Origin: Cyclobacteriaceae bacterium
GTDB lineage: Bacteria > Bacteroidota > Bacteroidia > Cytophagales > Cyclobacteriaceae
Reading direction: 5' to 3'
Length of the DNA: 55,271 bases
Assembly: GCA_024644875.1 (NCBI GenBank)
Contig: JAHEGY010000016.1
Coordinates: 1 to 55,271, forward strand
Shown piece by piece: positions 1 through 10,063 of the stretch (position 1 is its first letter; each line of letters starts with the position of its first letter). A program made the position numbers and the translations under genes. Under the pieces are notes generated by a model. That model saw only the letters and a program-made list of their open reading frames with translations, was not told the origin of the DNA and searched no databases.

Positions 1-185
1 GTTTATAACGGAAACGCAAACATGCTAATTGCCAAATAATCCATTCATTATAAGGGCTATGCCCCTTAAGTATTGACTAAAAATCCTTTATATCACAAAA
101 GATAAAGCGATAGCTGCCGGGAAAGATATTATCAAAAGCCTGTAATCATTCTTCCAAAGAAGGATGAAATTAAAGTATGTTGAAC

Positions 186-995
186 CTAGTTTGTCGTCTT
201 TTTGTACATGCTATAAAAGAAAACCGGTAAAAAGCCAAAGTTTAAAACGATAAGAGCTACTCCGAGGAGAACGGCAGCCCCCGGTAAATGCAGGATCTTA
301 AATACGGCTCCAGTAAGGAACAGCGCCAAACCTGACAAGCCCAGGAGGTATAGTTTTCCTGTAAAACTGTTGGCGGGTTTTGTTTTGATCTCTGATCCTT
401 TATAGGAACGATAAAAAAGTATGGGTAAAAACCCGAAGTTTAAAACAACCAGGGATATTAGTAAGGTCCATCCGCTACCCGGAAGATGAAATAATTTTAA
501 GACGGCGCCGGTGAATAATAATGCTAATCCAAGATATCCCAAAATATATTTCATTTTGTAGGAAAGAAATGTAGAATACTCAGATTTATAGAAATAAAGA
601 AATACCAGTGGTAAAAAAACAAAGATCAACGTCGCAGCTGCTGCAAGCAAAATTAAACCTCCTGCAGGCCAATGCTGAATTTTGAAAAAAATTCCGGTTA
701 ATAATATAAAGACTACCAAAAATCCGGATGCAAATAATAGCTTTTTCATGATTTTAATTCGTTTTGATGAGAGTAAGAATATCGATTCCTGATAAATTTC
801 ATTTAACCCGTTCGGGCATATAGAGTAGTAGGCCTTTTTATATGATTCCTCAAAGGTATTGCCCTGACGCATATTATCTTCTACGATACAGCAAAAGTGG
901 TCCACAAGATCTTCTTTTAATTCCTTTGATTCTATCTGGCTCTCATTAACCTCCCTGACAATAAAATCAATTTGTTCATCCGTTAATCTTTTCAT
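186..995 (-). CDS. Membrane protein with three GldL-like TM hairpin repeats and a permease-prefix-like N-terminus
   Basis: 269 aa, function unknown. Residues 1-75 are soluble and helical, with a pattern (LKEDLVDHF, then FEESYKKA) like the short prefix domains found on PadR-linked membrane proteins and ABC permeases. Residues 84-265 hold three copies of a unit of about 55-60 residues, each a TM hairpin carrying the motif TGxxxKxxHxPG: residues 100-113, 162-175 and 228-241. This motif resembles the N-terminal hairpin of gliding/T9SS protein GldL, but the GldL cytoplasmic tail is absent. The start codon overlaps the padR stop by 4 bp, so the pair is one transcript. The membrane topology is clear; any link to gliding is only a motif resemblance. 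Confidence 0.75.
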   Translation of the reverse strand: MKRLTDEQIDFIVREVNESQIESKELKEDLVDHFCCIVEDNMRQGNTFEESYKKAYYSICPNGLNEIYQESIFLLSSKRIKIMKKLLFASGFLVVFILLTGIFFKIQHWPAGGLILLAAAATLIFVFLPLVFLYFYKSEYSTFLSYKMKYILGYLGLALLFTGAVLKLFHLPGSGWTLLISLVVLNFGFLPILFYRSYKGSEIKTKPANSFTGKLYLLGLSGLALFLTGAVFKILHLPGAAVLLGVALIVLNFGFLPVFFYSMYKKTTN

Positions 996-1336
996 ATAAC
1001 CTGAGCAATTAGTTTGAAAGATAAAATATTACGAATAGTGGTTATAAAATCCTCGATCTCAGTAAGTTTTTCTGATTTCATCAGCACCCCTTCTGAGGTT
1101 AACCTATAATATCGCCTTACTCTTTTACCAATATTAACAGTTTCAATGGTGACCAGGCCATCCTCCTTAAGTTTGTGCAATGCGGGATATAAAGAACCTT
1201 CTTTGATAAGAATTTTCCCATCAGATAACTCTTTTACCTTCTGTGCAATCTGATAACCATACATTTTCTCGTTCTCGGCCAGAAGTTTAAGAATTATAGC
1301 TGACAATGTACCTTTTAACAGTTCTTTAGAATACAT
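992..1336 (-). CDS. PadR family transcriptional regulator
   Basis: 114 aa. This is a typical short PadR winged helix: residues 1-25 (KELLKGTLSAIILKLL), YGYQIAQKV, EGSLYPALHKLKEDGLV, and RRYYRLTSEG in the wing are all diagnostic. Members are usually repressors that sense a small molecule or stress and control a neighbouring membrane protein. Here the neighbour is the overlapping three-repeat membrane protein, which makes autoregulation of the two-gene operon likely. An inverted repeat lies directly upstream (1358-1401). Family assignment is secure; the ligand is unknown. Confidence 0.9.
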   Translation of the reverse strand: MYSKELLKGTLSAIILKLLAENEKMYGYQIAQKVKELSDGKILIKEGSLYPALHKLKEDGLVTIETVNIGKRVRRYYRLTSEGVLMKSEKLTEIEDFITTIRNILSFKLIAQVI

Positions 1337-1357
1337 AGTTTAAAGATACATAGATTT

Positions 1358-1401
1358 ATGATGCATTGCAAGTAACACATTGATTTTTTATTCTGCATCA
1401 T
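1358..1401. promoter_or_regulatory. Inverted repeat upstream of padR (possible operator)
   Basis: ATGATGCA at 1358-1365 is matched exactly by its reverse complement TGCATCAT at 1394-1401, within 70 bp of the padR start codon. PadR repressors commonly bind palindromic sites in their own promoter. The 28-bp spacer is long for one dimer, so this may instead be two half-sites or coincidence. Confidence 0.3.
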
Positions 1402-1627
1402 TTGACAATTTTTCTAAGACCAAGCCTGAAAATCCAAAATATTTGGCATTTTATTCGTGGACAATTGCACGGAATACCTGATTGAGAAGAAGGGGATATA
1501 ATGGTCAGTTGATGTGAAATTTCAATTGCATTATTGAATAGAATGTCTATTGTAAATCCCTTCGAAATAAAGTAAAACTATCCGAAACTGAAGGATTCCT
1601 GATTTCCGCCTTAAGAATATAATCCGA

Positions 1628-2437
1628 TCAGGGTTTCTGATATTTGGAAACCATTCCCACGATCGACTCATGAAACTTTCGCCCGCATGCAATGACTGCG
1701 TAATTTCTGAGGTAATTATCAATAGTGAGGTCAAATTCAATATCCTTGCCATCCAGTTCGCTCATTACACCTCCTGCCTCTCTGATAATTAAATAAGGAG
1801 CAACGATATCCCAGATCTTGGTTGAATGGTTTATATTCCCTCCAAGTCTTCCGTCAGCTACATAACAAAAGTCAACAAGACAATTTGTTGCCCTGATGTT
1901 TCTTACGTTCTGAATGACCTCAGAAAGAATATCAGTTTCGTATTTTGTCTTTACAGGATTTTTAGAGAAATCCGTAGCATAAGAGAATAAAACATTTTTC
2001 AATGAATTTTCCTCGGTTGCCCGTATAGGACTATCATTACATGTGGCTCCTTTCCCTTTTTCTGCATAATACATCAAATCGTAGTATGGCAGATATGCTC
2101 CTGCTGCATACGGCCTGTCATGCTGCAATACGGCCAGAAGGGTACCAAACCAGGGAATACCTGCTGCATAATTCGAAGTGCCATCAATTGGATCAATAAT
2201 CCAGGTAAATTCTGATCCGGTCATAACAGCTCCTGTCTCTTCACCTACAATACTGTGATTTGGATATTTGGTGGAAATAATATGTTCTATTTTCCGCTCA
2301 GCTGCCACATCCATTTCAGTGACGATGCTGCTCTGATTTTCTTTGAGTTGTTCCTCAATCATACCTCCAAATTTGGACATAATTATAGTGGAAGCTTCTT
2401 TTAAACATTTCTTAATTATTTTTTCAGGGAATATCAT
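1628..2437 (-). CDS. Inositol monophosphatase family protein
   Basis: 269 aa, the full length for the FIG/IMPase superfamily of Mg-dependent sugar-phosphate phosphatases. The metal-binding motifs are present in order: GEE at 65-67, DPIDGTSN at 82-89, and the second aspartate motif IWDIVAPYL around residue 210, followed by REAGG. No signal peptide, so cytosolic. The substrate could be inositol phosphate, PAP or a sugar bisphosphate; sequence alone does not say. It stands alone, with about 290 bp to padR and 158 bp to the GH2 gene. Confidence 0.85.
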   Translation of the reverse strand: MIFPEKIIKKCLKEASTIIMSKFGGMIEEQLKENQSSIVTEMDVAAERKIEHIISTKYPNHSIVGEETGAVMTGSEFTWIIDPIDGTSNYAAGIPWFGTLLAVLQHDRPYAAGAYLPYYDLMYYAEKGKGATCNDSPIRATEENSLKNVLFSYATDFSKNPVKTKYETDILSEVIQNVRNIRATNCLVDFCYVADGRLGGNINHSTKIWDIVAPYLIIREAGGVMSELDGKDIEFDLTIDNYLRNYAVIACGRKFHESIVGMVSKYQKP

Positions 2438-2595
2438 TTTAATGGATTTTTGATTCTGTTAAATTCTTTCCAGTACATCCTAAAACGAATTACTATAAAA
2501 CAATCTGAATTTGTATCGATCCACCCCTGACGAAGGCTCGAAAAAAGCATTTTAAAACCAGGTTATGGATCTCGCTAAACATTTTAAAGGTTTGA

Positions 2596-4737
2596 TTACT
2601 TTATAATCATTTTTCTCTTTGAGATCGTGGTTTCCCTGCCATCCGTACACAGGGATTTTGCTTCAAGCCAATACATACCAGGAGTTTTAGGGGTAGTCAT
2701 ACTGTAACTATATGTCATAGCCCCTAAGGATTCTATAGCAAATTTTGCTGATTTATAAGATAGAATACTACCATTCATTCCCTTGATCATCAAGTCAAGA
2801 TCACCGTCAAGATCTTTATATTCATCATTAACCATCATCACCGGAATTGTAATTTCTTTTCCGGGATCTTCCTGGGATTTACTATAATTGATATACAATC
2901 CCAGAGGTTTGAATACCTGTGTAAAATAAGATTCATAAGCAGGATGAATGGTCAATTTATCAATATCATCAAACAGGTCGCCGGTGATTACATTCTCGAA
3001 ATTCCCTGTCAGGAAAGTAAAATGCAGCACACCTGCATAATTCCGGTGTGCACGAAAATATTCCGTTTCCATGCCCAGCAGATAAGCAGCGAGTTCAATT
3101 CTCTTCTTGTTAGATATCCCCAGGGCAATAGAATCATAGACGCGCTTTGATAGCATTGTGGTACTGCCGTCCCTTTTCAGCCATAACCAGCCATATTCAT
3201 TCAGCACGCAGGCATGAGCGGTGGGGTGTGGCGAATTGGTGGTTTTCGGGGCCACTTTGTCTTCATATTCAGAATATTTCCAGCCATTCCAGGCAATATT
3301 GTAATGGTGGTCCTCAACGGGATCATTTGGTCCGACAGGTAAACCATAACCATTATCCCAGGCCCTGTCGGAGAGGTCTAAATGCCGGACTTCCCTGATT
3401 ATATCCCGTAGATATTCAGTATTCGTTTCATTACAGATATCCCACCAACCGAGAGAAGCATGATTCCAGTTATCTTCCATCCATTCCACAACCTGGTTTT
3501 TCAATTCAGTACTGTCCCAGTTGGAATGATATTGCCAGATAAAAAACTCATTCTGTATGATAAGACCCGTTTCATCAGCTATATCCAACCACATATCCGG
3601 CACCGGCCCTATGCAAAAACGAAATGCATTCCAATTGAACTTCCTGGGCCAGGATACCAGCAACCTTCTTACCCAATTCTCATCCCAGGGCTGGAGTCGG
3701 CAACTATCATCATCAAAAAACCTGTGCAAGGTTATATTTGAACCACGCAGATAATATGGTTTCCCATTTAAATAGGCCAACTTTGTTTTAGTATCGAATT
3801 TGAATTCCCGCATACCAAAACGGGTTGAAAGATCATCCTCTCCTGTACTCACTTTGAGCTTGTACAAATTGGGTTCTTCAGGAGTCCATAATCGTGCATC
3901 GGGGACTAAAATTGTATCCAGAACTAAAATTGTATCATTTTCATTGATCAGGATAGCCTCCATATCATTATCCGTTGCCATGAAATCAAATTTGAATCCT
4001 TCTAAGGAGTAATCTAACTTCAAAGCCTTAGGCTCCCCCTTATTCACAATCCGAGATTGTACAATGATGGTGGAACCGTATATATCTGGAGCAATCTGAA
4101 CATTTTCAATGAAAGGATAGCTGGAGGTTATAACAGATACATTATCATATATACCCGGTGTCCATTTAGGTTTTTCATAGTCTGAACCAGAAGGGGCCCA
4201 GTGTGGTAAGGCCCCCGGATGTGCTCCTATCCTTACGATCAATTCATTTTTTCCACTATACCGCACAAGATCAGAAATATCAAATTTCCCGGATGTAAAA
4301 CATCCCAGATGTGTGCCGGCTTTTTCACCATTCACCCAGACTGAAGTGCCGAATTGGGCTTTATTGATCCTGAGTATTACCAATTCTTTCTTGTCCTTAA
4401 TTTCAAAAGTCTTCCGGTACCAGAAATAATTCCGGTCCTGATGCGGGATCCCGACTTTAACGGTATCGACATTGACTTTCTTAATCTGGGCCCTCACAAA
4501 TCCATTTTGGAGGTAATCCAACCCATCAAATTGATCCACATCCGGAAAAGGGGGTATCGATTGATTGGCCATACCGGGAACCTGAACAATATGCTCGAAT
4601 GTAGCAGGAATAGCATCGGGATGCATACTATCTTCAATCTCCCATTCCCCGTTCAGGGAAATAACTGTTCGCTGAGCAAAAATCAGGTTTACCTGAAAAA
4701 TAAAAATGATGATTAAAATGTGTTTCATTGAGGCCAT
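2596..4737 (-). CDS. Exported glycoside hydrolase family 2 enzyme
   Basis: 713 aa with an N-terminal signal peptide ending around FAQ (residue 21-22). The order is GH2: sugar-binding jelly roll (about 25-205), Ig-like sandwich (210-310), then the TIM barrel. The predicted acid/base is E437 in WWDICNET and the nucleophile is E514 in VLNEYGW. GH2 covers beta-galactosidases, beta-mannosidases and beta-glucuronidases; the specificity here is not readable. A second Met at residue 4 (position 4728) is an equally good start. The protein probably acts in the periplasm or on the surface in glycan breakdown. No SusC/D neighbour is seen. Confidence 0.85.
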   Translation of the reverse strand: MASMKHILIIIFIFQVNLIFAQRTVISLNGEWEIEDSMHPDAIPATFEHIVQVPGMANQSIPPFPDVDQFDGLDYLQNGFVRAQIKKVNVDTVKVGIPHQDRNYFWYRKTFEIKDKKELVILRINKAQFGTSVWVNGEKAGTHLGCFTSGKFDISDLVRYSGKNELIVRIGAHPGALPHWAPSGSDYEKPKWTPGIYDNVSVITSSYPFIENVQIAPDIYGSTIIVQSRIVNKGEPKALKLDYSLEGFKFDFMATDNDMEAILINENDTILVLDTILVPDARLWTPEEPNLYKLKVSTGEDDLSTRFGMREFKFDTKTKLAYLNGKPYYLRGSNITLHRFFDDDSCRLQPWDENWVRRLLVSWPRKFNWNAFRFCIGPVPDMWLDIADETGLIIQNEFFIWQYHSNWDSTELKNQVVEWMEDNWNHASLGWWDICNETNTEYLRDIIREVRHLDLSDRAWDNGYGLPVGPNDPVEDHHYNIAWNGWKYSEYEDKVAPKTTNSPHPTAHACVLNEYGWLWLKRDGSTTMLSKRVYDSIALGISNKKRIELAAYLLGMETEYFRAHRNYAGVLHFTFLTGNFENVITGDLFDDIDKLTIHPAYESYFTQVFKPLGLYINYSKSQEDPGKEITIPVMMVNDEYKDLDGDLDLMIKGMNGSILSYKSAKFAIESLGAMTYSYSMTTPKTPGMYWLEAKSLCTDGRETTISKRKMIIK

Positions 4738-5044
4738 TTAAAAAATTTATCACATACAAGTTGTAGATCGTAAGTTACAATTTTTTGGCTGAATCAGAAT
4801 ACCATTCTGGCCGAAAATCATCAAAAAATAGTAAATATCAAGCAGGCATAGCCAAAGAGAGCAATGCTAATTATATGGATGACCTGGGATCCAGTGAACT
4901 AAAAATATAGACAGATATTTTACCTGTAGTAGTGACTTGCGAATAAATAGTAATTCTTATCATTATTTTTTCTGGTAATTCCAGGAATTGAAAGATAAAA
5001 TCAGAACCAGGATAGAAATGATCAGATTCATTGTAAGCCAGATC
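4738..5044. other. Intergenic region between the helicase and GH2 genes
   Basis: 307 bp, AT-rich, no coding potential. It contains a small hairpin (CAGAAT-ACC-ATTCTG, 4795-4809) without a T-run, so it is not a convincing terminator. The promoter of the GH2 gene should lie in its left part, but no clear -7 element is seen. Confidence 0.4.
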
Positions 5045-6274
5045 CTACTTTTTCCTAAAGTGCTTTTTATGCTTTTTGGTCCCTGAGTGGAATTTCTTTT
5101 TATGCTTCTTGCCCCATTCCGGTTTTGGATCATATGCCGGTCCCTCACCAAGGAATTCAGGAAGTTTAGCTTTAGATACCGGCTTACCCAGCAATTTTTC
5201 AATATTACTGAACTTCTGTTGATCTTCCTTATTGATAAAAGTAAAAGCAGCACCTTTGGATTCAGCACGGGCTGTTCTACCGACCCGGTGAACATAATCC
5301 TCACCATCAGAAGGGACATCATAATTAATTATCAGATCAATATCATCCACATCAATTCCCCGGGAAACAATATCTGTAGCGACCAATACCATATGCTGCT
5401 TATTCTTGAAGCTCGTTATAACCTTATTCCTTGTTTCCTGGTCAAGATCCGAGTGAATGTCATAGGAAGAAAATCCAGCTTTCTTCAGCTCACGATTCAG
5501 TTCCTTAGCCATTACTTTTTTTGAACAGAATACAATAACGCTTTTAAGATGTTTAGCATTCAGTACATGCTTAAGAAGTGAGACTTTCTGATTATCATAA
5601 ATTACAAAGCCTACCTGTAGGATTTTATCCGGCGGTTTGGAAATGGCAATATTCACTTCAAGAGGATCATTGGCAACTTTTTTAGCCAGAGACCTGAATT
5701 TATCAGGCATTGTAGCTGAAAACAAAAGATTCTGACGCTTTTCAGGAAGGTGGGAGATAATATTCATTATATCATCATAAAATCCCATATCCAGCATCCT
5801 GTCAGCCTCATCAAGAACGAGATACTTCAAATCCTTAAAGCTCACATAGCCCATTTTCAGGTGCGCCTGCATTCTGCCAGGTGTACAGGTCACAATATCA
5901 GCACCATGTATCAGTGCCTTTTTCTCCCTGAGAAATAAATCGCCGGCACCGCCACCATAAACAGGTAGTGAGCTGATGTGCGTAAAGTAAGCCAATCCCT
6001 CCAGATTCTGATCAATCTGAATGGCCAATTCCCGTGTCGGAACGATGATCAGGGCTTTAATGTGGTCGTCATGCTTTGTGGTAATAATTTTATTAACAAT
6101 GGGCAACAAAAATGCAGCCGTTTTTCCGGTACCAGTCTGAGCGGTGGCAATCATGTCTTTCCCATCCAGGATTGCAGGGATAACCTGTTCCTGTATTGGG
6201 GTAGGGTTTTCGAATCCCATAGAGTCGATTCCCTGGATTAACCGGTCATCTAATTCAAATTTTTTAAAGCTCAA
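5045..6274 (-). CDS. DEAD-box ATP-dependent RNA helicase, RhlE-like
   Basis: 409 aa. All core motifs are present: Q motif (GFENPTPIQ, 21-29), Walker A ATAQTGTGKT (43-52), PTRELA (79-84), TPGR (131-134), DEAD (155-158), SAT (186-188) and HRVGRTAR near residue 330. The last 30 residues are a Lys/His-rich basic tail typical of RhlE-type helicases and thought to bind RNA. It is cytosolic, with a role in RNA or ribosome remodelling, often cold-linked. Transcribed alone and divergent from the aldo/keto reductase. Confidence 0.93.
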   Translation of the reverse strand: MSFKKFELDDRLIQGIDSMGFENPTPIQEQVIPAILDGKDMIATAQTGTGKTAAFLLPIVNKIITTKHDDHIKALIIVPTRELAIQIDQNLEGLAYFTHISSLPVYGGGAGDLFLREKKALIHGADIVTCTPGRMQAHLKMGYVSFKDLKYLVLDEADRMLDMGFYDDIMNIISHLPEKRQNLLFSATMPDKFRSLAKKVANDPLEVNIAISKPPDKILQVGFVIYDNQKVSLLKHVLNAKHLKSVIVFCSKKVMAKELNRELKKAGFSSYDIHSDLDQETRNKVITSFKNKQHMVLVATDIVSRGIDVDDIDLIINYDVPSDGEDYVHRVGRTARAESKGAAFTFINKEDQQKFSNIEKLLGKPVSKAKLPEFLGEGPAYDPKPEWGKKHKKKFHSGTKKHKKHFRKK

Positions 6275-6473
6275 TGTTATATACTGTTAAGACTGAGAAT
6301 AGCTCAGTTGACTTCTTAAAATGAATAGGTTAAAATTCAAATCAAACTATTTCCTTGATATAAACTGAAATAATTGTTAAATTCTTGATTGAAAAATCTA
6401 TCTTGAACAAATGATTTTTTGCTAAAATATCCATTTCGGAGTGCAATAATGTAAAATTTAAAATAAAATTAAG

Positions 6474-7433
6474 ATGATGAAAAGAAGACAATTCATAAAA
6501 ACGGCCGGGGCGGCACCCCTTGTTTCATATTTCCCGGCTGGATTAAATGATATTACACGGGTATTCACAAGAGGTAAGATAGAAAAAAGATCTCTTGGAA
6601 AAACAGGTGAAAAGTTATCAATGATCGGTTTTGGTGGAATTGTTGTGATGGATGCCACACCAGAACAATCTTCCCAAAGGGTTAAAGAGGCAATCGATTA
6701 TGGTATCAATTATTTTGATGTAGCCCCCTCCTATGGTGACGCTGAAATAAAGCTAGGCCCAGCATTGGAGCCCTACAGGAAAGATGTATTTCTGGCATGT
6801 AAAACAGGAATGAGAACCAAAGATGAGGCCCGAATGGAATTGGAGCAATCACTGAAACGATTAAGAACAGATCATTTTGACCTGTATCAGCTTCATGCGG
6901 TGACAAAAATGGAAGATGTTGACACCATTTTCGGAAAAGACGGGGCTATGGAAACCTTCCTCGAGGCAAGGGAAGAAGGCAAAGTGCGTTATCTTGGGTT
7001 CTCTGCTCACTCAGTGGAAGCTGCTATGGCTCTAATGGATGGATTTGATTTTGATAGTATATTATTTCCTATAAACTATACGACCTGGTACGCAGGTAAT
7101 TTTGGCCCACAGGTACTTGAACGTGCAAAAGAAAAAGGAATGGGAATTCTGGCATTAAAAGCCATGGCTAAGCAACCCTGGGCAAAGGATGCTGAAAACA
7201 AAGTACCCAAATGCTGGTATGAACCCTTGACTGATCCGGAAGAGGCTAAACTGGGATTAAGGTTTACACTGTCCCATCCGGTAACCGCTGCCCTGCCACC
7301 TGGTAATGAAGATCTGTTCAGTATGGCGTTGGGATTGGCGACTGGTTTTAAACCCCTCAGTAAAGTTGAGGTTGAGGATATCAAAGAAAAAGGGATGGCT
7401 GGTAGTCCTATTTTTAAGTATCCTATGGCCTGA
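6474..7433 (+). CDS. Tat-exported aldo/keto reductase
   Basis: 319 aa. The N-terminus MMKRRQFIKTAGAAPLVSYF is a Tat-type signal, so an NAD(P)H-fold enzyme is apparently exported folded. The AKR catalytic tetrad is readable as D82, Y87, K110 and H141 (FDVAPSYG, LACKTG, LYQLHAV). The usual barrel motifs follow (GKVRYLGFSAHS, GILALKAM). Family members reduce aldehydes or ketones of sugars and other compounds. The substrate is unknown, and export with the cofactor resembles other Tat oxidoreductases in this window. Confidence 0.85.
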   Translation: MMKRRQFIKTAGAAPLVSYFPAGLNDITRVFTRGKIEKRSLGKTGEKLSMIGFGGIVVMDATPEQSSQRVKEAIDYGINYFDVAPSYGDAEIKLGPALEPYRKDVFLACKTGMRTKDEARMELEQSLKRLRTDHFDLYQLHAVTKMEDVDTIFGKDGAMETFLEAREEGKVRYLGFSAHSVEAAMALMDGFDFDSILFPINYTTWYAGNFGPQVLERAKEKGMGILALKAMAKQPWAKDAENKVPKCWYEPLTDPEEAKLGLRFTLSHPVTAALPPGNEDLFSMALGLATGFKPLSKVEVEDIKEKGMAGSPIFKYPMA

Positions 7434-7790
7434 TTCTACTAATCATAAGGCGCGATCCTGATCTTTATAATCAGCAACTCCAAGGTTTTATTGGTATTCA
7501 TACCGGATCTGGGTTTTGATGTTATCGCTAAAAATATTTTTTAACTCCAACAATAGTTCGATTGAAACTAAGTTTTAGTATTTGTTGATACTTTTATAAT
7601 AGAAGGCACTGATCACCAGATTTATTTTGATTGATTTCTATTATACTATGTTCCTATTGCATATTTTTACGTTTGATGCCACGATGGTTATTTTTTGAAT
7701 TTTAAAATATCAAATGTATATTTTCCCCGGTTAGGTAGGTGGTGTAGGATACATAGTTTTTAAATAACACAGATTAGAACAAAATCAATA
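7434..7790. other. Intergenic region
   Basis: 357 bp, very AT-rich, between two plus-strand genes. I see no ORF, RNA or strong hairpin. It presumably carries the terminator of the reductase gene and the promoter of the TolB-like lipoprotein, but neither can be pointed to with confidence. Confidence 0.4.
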
Positions 7791-9281
7791 ATGAATAAAA
7801 ATATCAATCTATTCCTGATAGGCATACTTATGCTTACACTTATTTCCTGTGAAAAAAAGTCTACTCTGGGCATTTTTACAGCCAACAATGATATTGGAAA
7901 TGTTAAGTATCCTGGATCGGTACAATTTAATAGTACCGATAGCTCCTACATGGTTTCAGGGGGAGGCACAAACATGTGGTTCAATAATGATGAGCTTCAC
8001 TACATCTGGAAAGAAATGTCTGGAGATGTTTCTATCAGTGCCGACATTCAATGGGTTGGCGAAGGTGTCGATCCACACCGGAAAGCCTGCCTGATCATTC
8101 GGCAAAATCTAGATGCAGGATCTATTTACGTAGATGCCGCAGTTCATGGGGATGGATTGACATCCATACAATACAGGGAAATTGAAGGGGGCGTAACCAG
8201 GGAAGTACAATCGAATGTCAGCGGCCCTCACCGTGTGCGTATCGAAAAGGAAGGGGATTATTACTCGATGTCAGTTGCTTACGGAGAGGAAGAACTGAAA
8301 TCCTCCGGAGGTACTTTCAGACTTTCAATGGAGGAACCTTTCCTGATTGGATTGGGTGTGTGCTCTCATAATAATGACACCATTGAAACAGCCATATTCT
8401 CGAATGTCAAAATTCAAAAGATTAAATCCAGGCCAGATTCATTGAAACAGGTAGAAAGTACCCTGGAGACAATTCCCATCTCATCCTTCGACAGAAGGGT
8501 TGTTTTTCATACAAAAAATCATATTGAAGCACCAAACTGGACCCCTGATGGGCAATCCCTTATATACAATAGCGAGGGGTTGCTTTATAAAATCTCATTG
8601 GATGGTGGGGATCCTGAACTTATCCCGACTGGTTTTGCCAAGAGGATAAATAACGATCATGGAATTTCTCCTGATGGCAAAACGCTGGTTATCAGCGACC
8701 AGACGGAGACCGGTCAATCAATGATTTACGCCCTCTCAATTCATGGTGGGGAACCTGAAAAGATAACACCATTAAGCCCAAGTTACTGGCATGGCTGGTC
8801 TCCCGATGGAGAGACATTAGCATATTGTGCTGAAAGAGATGGCAATTATGATATATATTCTATCCCAATTGCAGGAGGTGATGAGGTACGCCTTACAACT
8901 GCGGAAGGTTTGGATGATGGACCTGATTATTCTCCCGATGGTAAATACATTTATTTCAACTCCGAACGATCAGGGATAATGCAGATCTGGAGGATGAATA
9001 TAGATGGAAGCGATCAGGAACAAATAACTAACGATGAATTTAATGATTGGTTCCCCCATCCTTCTCCTGACGGTAAGTGGCTTGCTTTTATTTCCTTTGA
9101 TCCGGATATACCAAGCAATTCACATCCACCCAATAAAAATGTGGTATTGCGCCTGATGAATCTGGAAACAAAAGAAATACAAGTTATGGCAAAACTCTTT
9201 GGAGGTCAGGGCACTATAAACGTCCCTTCATGGTCTCCGGATAGTGAGCGTCTCGCATTTGTGAGCTACAGGCTAAAATAA
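7791..9281 (+). CDS. TolB-like beta-propeller lipoprotein with N-terminal LamG/DUF1349-like domain
   Basis: 496 aa with a lipobox (LTLISC, Cys20). Residues about 30-205 form a beta-rich jelly-roll-like domain ([34 protein letters not shown]) like the DUF1349/LamG folds that bind carbohydrate. From about 225, WD40-like PD40 repeats follow, marked by repeated SPDGK / W(S/T)PDG motifs: at least six blades. Such proteins sit in the periplasm or on the surface and bind protein or glycan partners; no catalytic motif is visible. Monocistronic, convergent with the carotenoid operon. Confidence 0.8.
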   Translation: MNKNINLFLIGILMLTLISCEKKSTLGIFTANNDIGNVKYPGSVQFNSTDSSYMVSGGGTNMWFNNDELHYIWKEMSGDVSISADIQWVGEGVDPHRKACLIIRQNLDAGSIYVDAAVHGDGLTSIQYREIEGGVTREVQSNVSGPHRVRIEKEGDYYSMSVAYGEEELKSSGGTFRLSMEEPFLIGLGVCSHNNDTIETAIFSNVKIQKIKSRPDSLKQVESTLETIPISSFDRRVVFHTKNHIEAPNWTPDGQSLIYNSEGLLYKISLDGGDPELIPTGFAKRINNDHGISPDGKTLVISDQTETGQSMIYALSIHGGEPEKITPLSPSYWHGWSPDGETLAYCAERDGNYDIYSIPIAGGDEVRLTTAEGLDDGPDYSPDGKYIYFNSERSGIMQIWRMNIDGSDQEQITNDEFNDWFPHPSPDGKWLAFISFDPDIPSNSHPPNKNVVLRLMNLETKEIQVMAKLFGGQGTINVPSWSPDSERLAFVSYRLK

Positions 9282-9335
9282 ATATTAATTGATAAAAGAA
9301 ACCTGTGGGTGCAATGTAGTAATAGCTTATTGTAT

Positions 9336-10055
9336 CTATGAACTCTTGTTCCAGGATGCTTCCTTCTCCTTCGACCGTTTTTGTAAATACTCATAGATGG
9401 CGACATTACCCAGGATTAACAACATACCATAAAAAATATCTTCTACAGGAATAGTTAAAATTCTGAGATCCAGATTAAAATTATCATTATACCAGACCAC
9501 GGGCTCTGAAGTCAATGAACCTGTCAGAATACCGTTGACCAATAAGAAAGGGAATAAGATAATTATATAGGAGCTAAAGAAACGGCCCAGGTAATCGGCT
9601 TTTGAAATGGATAATAGAAACAGAATAAAAGCCAGGGTAATAAAGGTTATATAAGTATAATGCTTTCCAAGGTTCAGCAGTGCAAATATTGCTAATATTA
9701 TTCCCAGAAAAACAGCAATAATATTACCCGTATTCGATGTTTTCCAATTTGGCAGATAATATTTTATACAATCATAAATAAATACTGAGGCATATGGGAC
9801 AGTTATAAAAAAAAGCCATTCTTCAATTGGAAGGTTGAAAATTGGGAAACCTACCAGGTATTGGCTATTGAATCCCCAGATGCCATAAGCCGTGAAAATA
9901 ATGTCCCAGATAATGAATATTGCACCAACAATTATTATAGAAGGGAAAAGAAAATGCCACCTTTTATAAAAATGGACTTTCTTGTCAAAACTTAGCAGAA
10001 ATGGCAATGAAATAGTAAATAAATTTATGAATAGGTATAGATACTTTGTTTCCAA
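9336..10055 (-). CDS. crtY: Lycopene cyclase, fused CrtYc-CrtYd type
   Basis: 239 aa, about seven TM segments. It has the two tandem cyclase half-domains seen in CrtYcd fusions: the first half carries PIEEWLFF, the second carries TIPVEDIFYG plus SEPVVWYN, both signatures of this family. It cyclises psi ends of lycopene-type carotenoids to beta rings in the membrane. It is last in an operon with cruF and the desaturase (8 bp after cruF). With those partners the likely product is a monocyclic carotenoid such as a saproxanthin/flexixanthin/myxol type (inference). Confidence 0.85.
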   Translation of the reverse strand: METKYLYLFINLFTISLPFLLSFDKKVHFYKRWHFLFPSIIIVGAIFIIWDIIFTAYGIWGFNSQYLVGFPIFNLPIEEWLFFITVPYASVFIYDCIKYYLPNWKTSNTGNIIAVFLGIILAIFALLNLGKHYTYITFITLAFILFLLSISKADYLGRFFSSYIIILFPFLLVNGILTGSLTSEPVVWYNDNFNLDLRILTIPVEDIFYGMLLILGNVAIYEYLQKRSKEKEASWNKSS

Positions 10056-10063
10056 GACGTAAT

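Noticed and set aside
50-67. Palindromic TAAGGG...CCCTTA near the left edge
   Set aside because: A short hairpin with no T-run and no gene to place it against; it could belong to a feature outside the window.
4354-4716. Plus-strand open frame of 120 codons opposite the GH2 gene
   Set aside because: It lies wholly antisense to a well supported gene and its residues show no domain pattern; several similar antisense frames elsewhere were dropped for the same reason.
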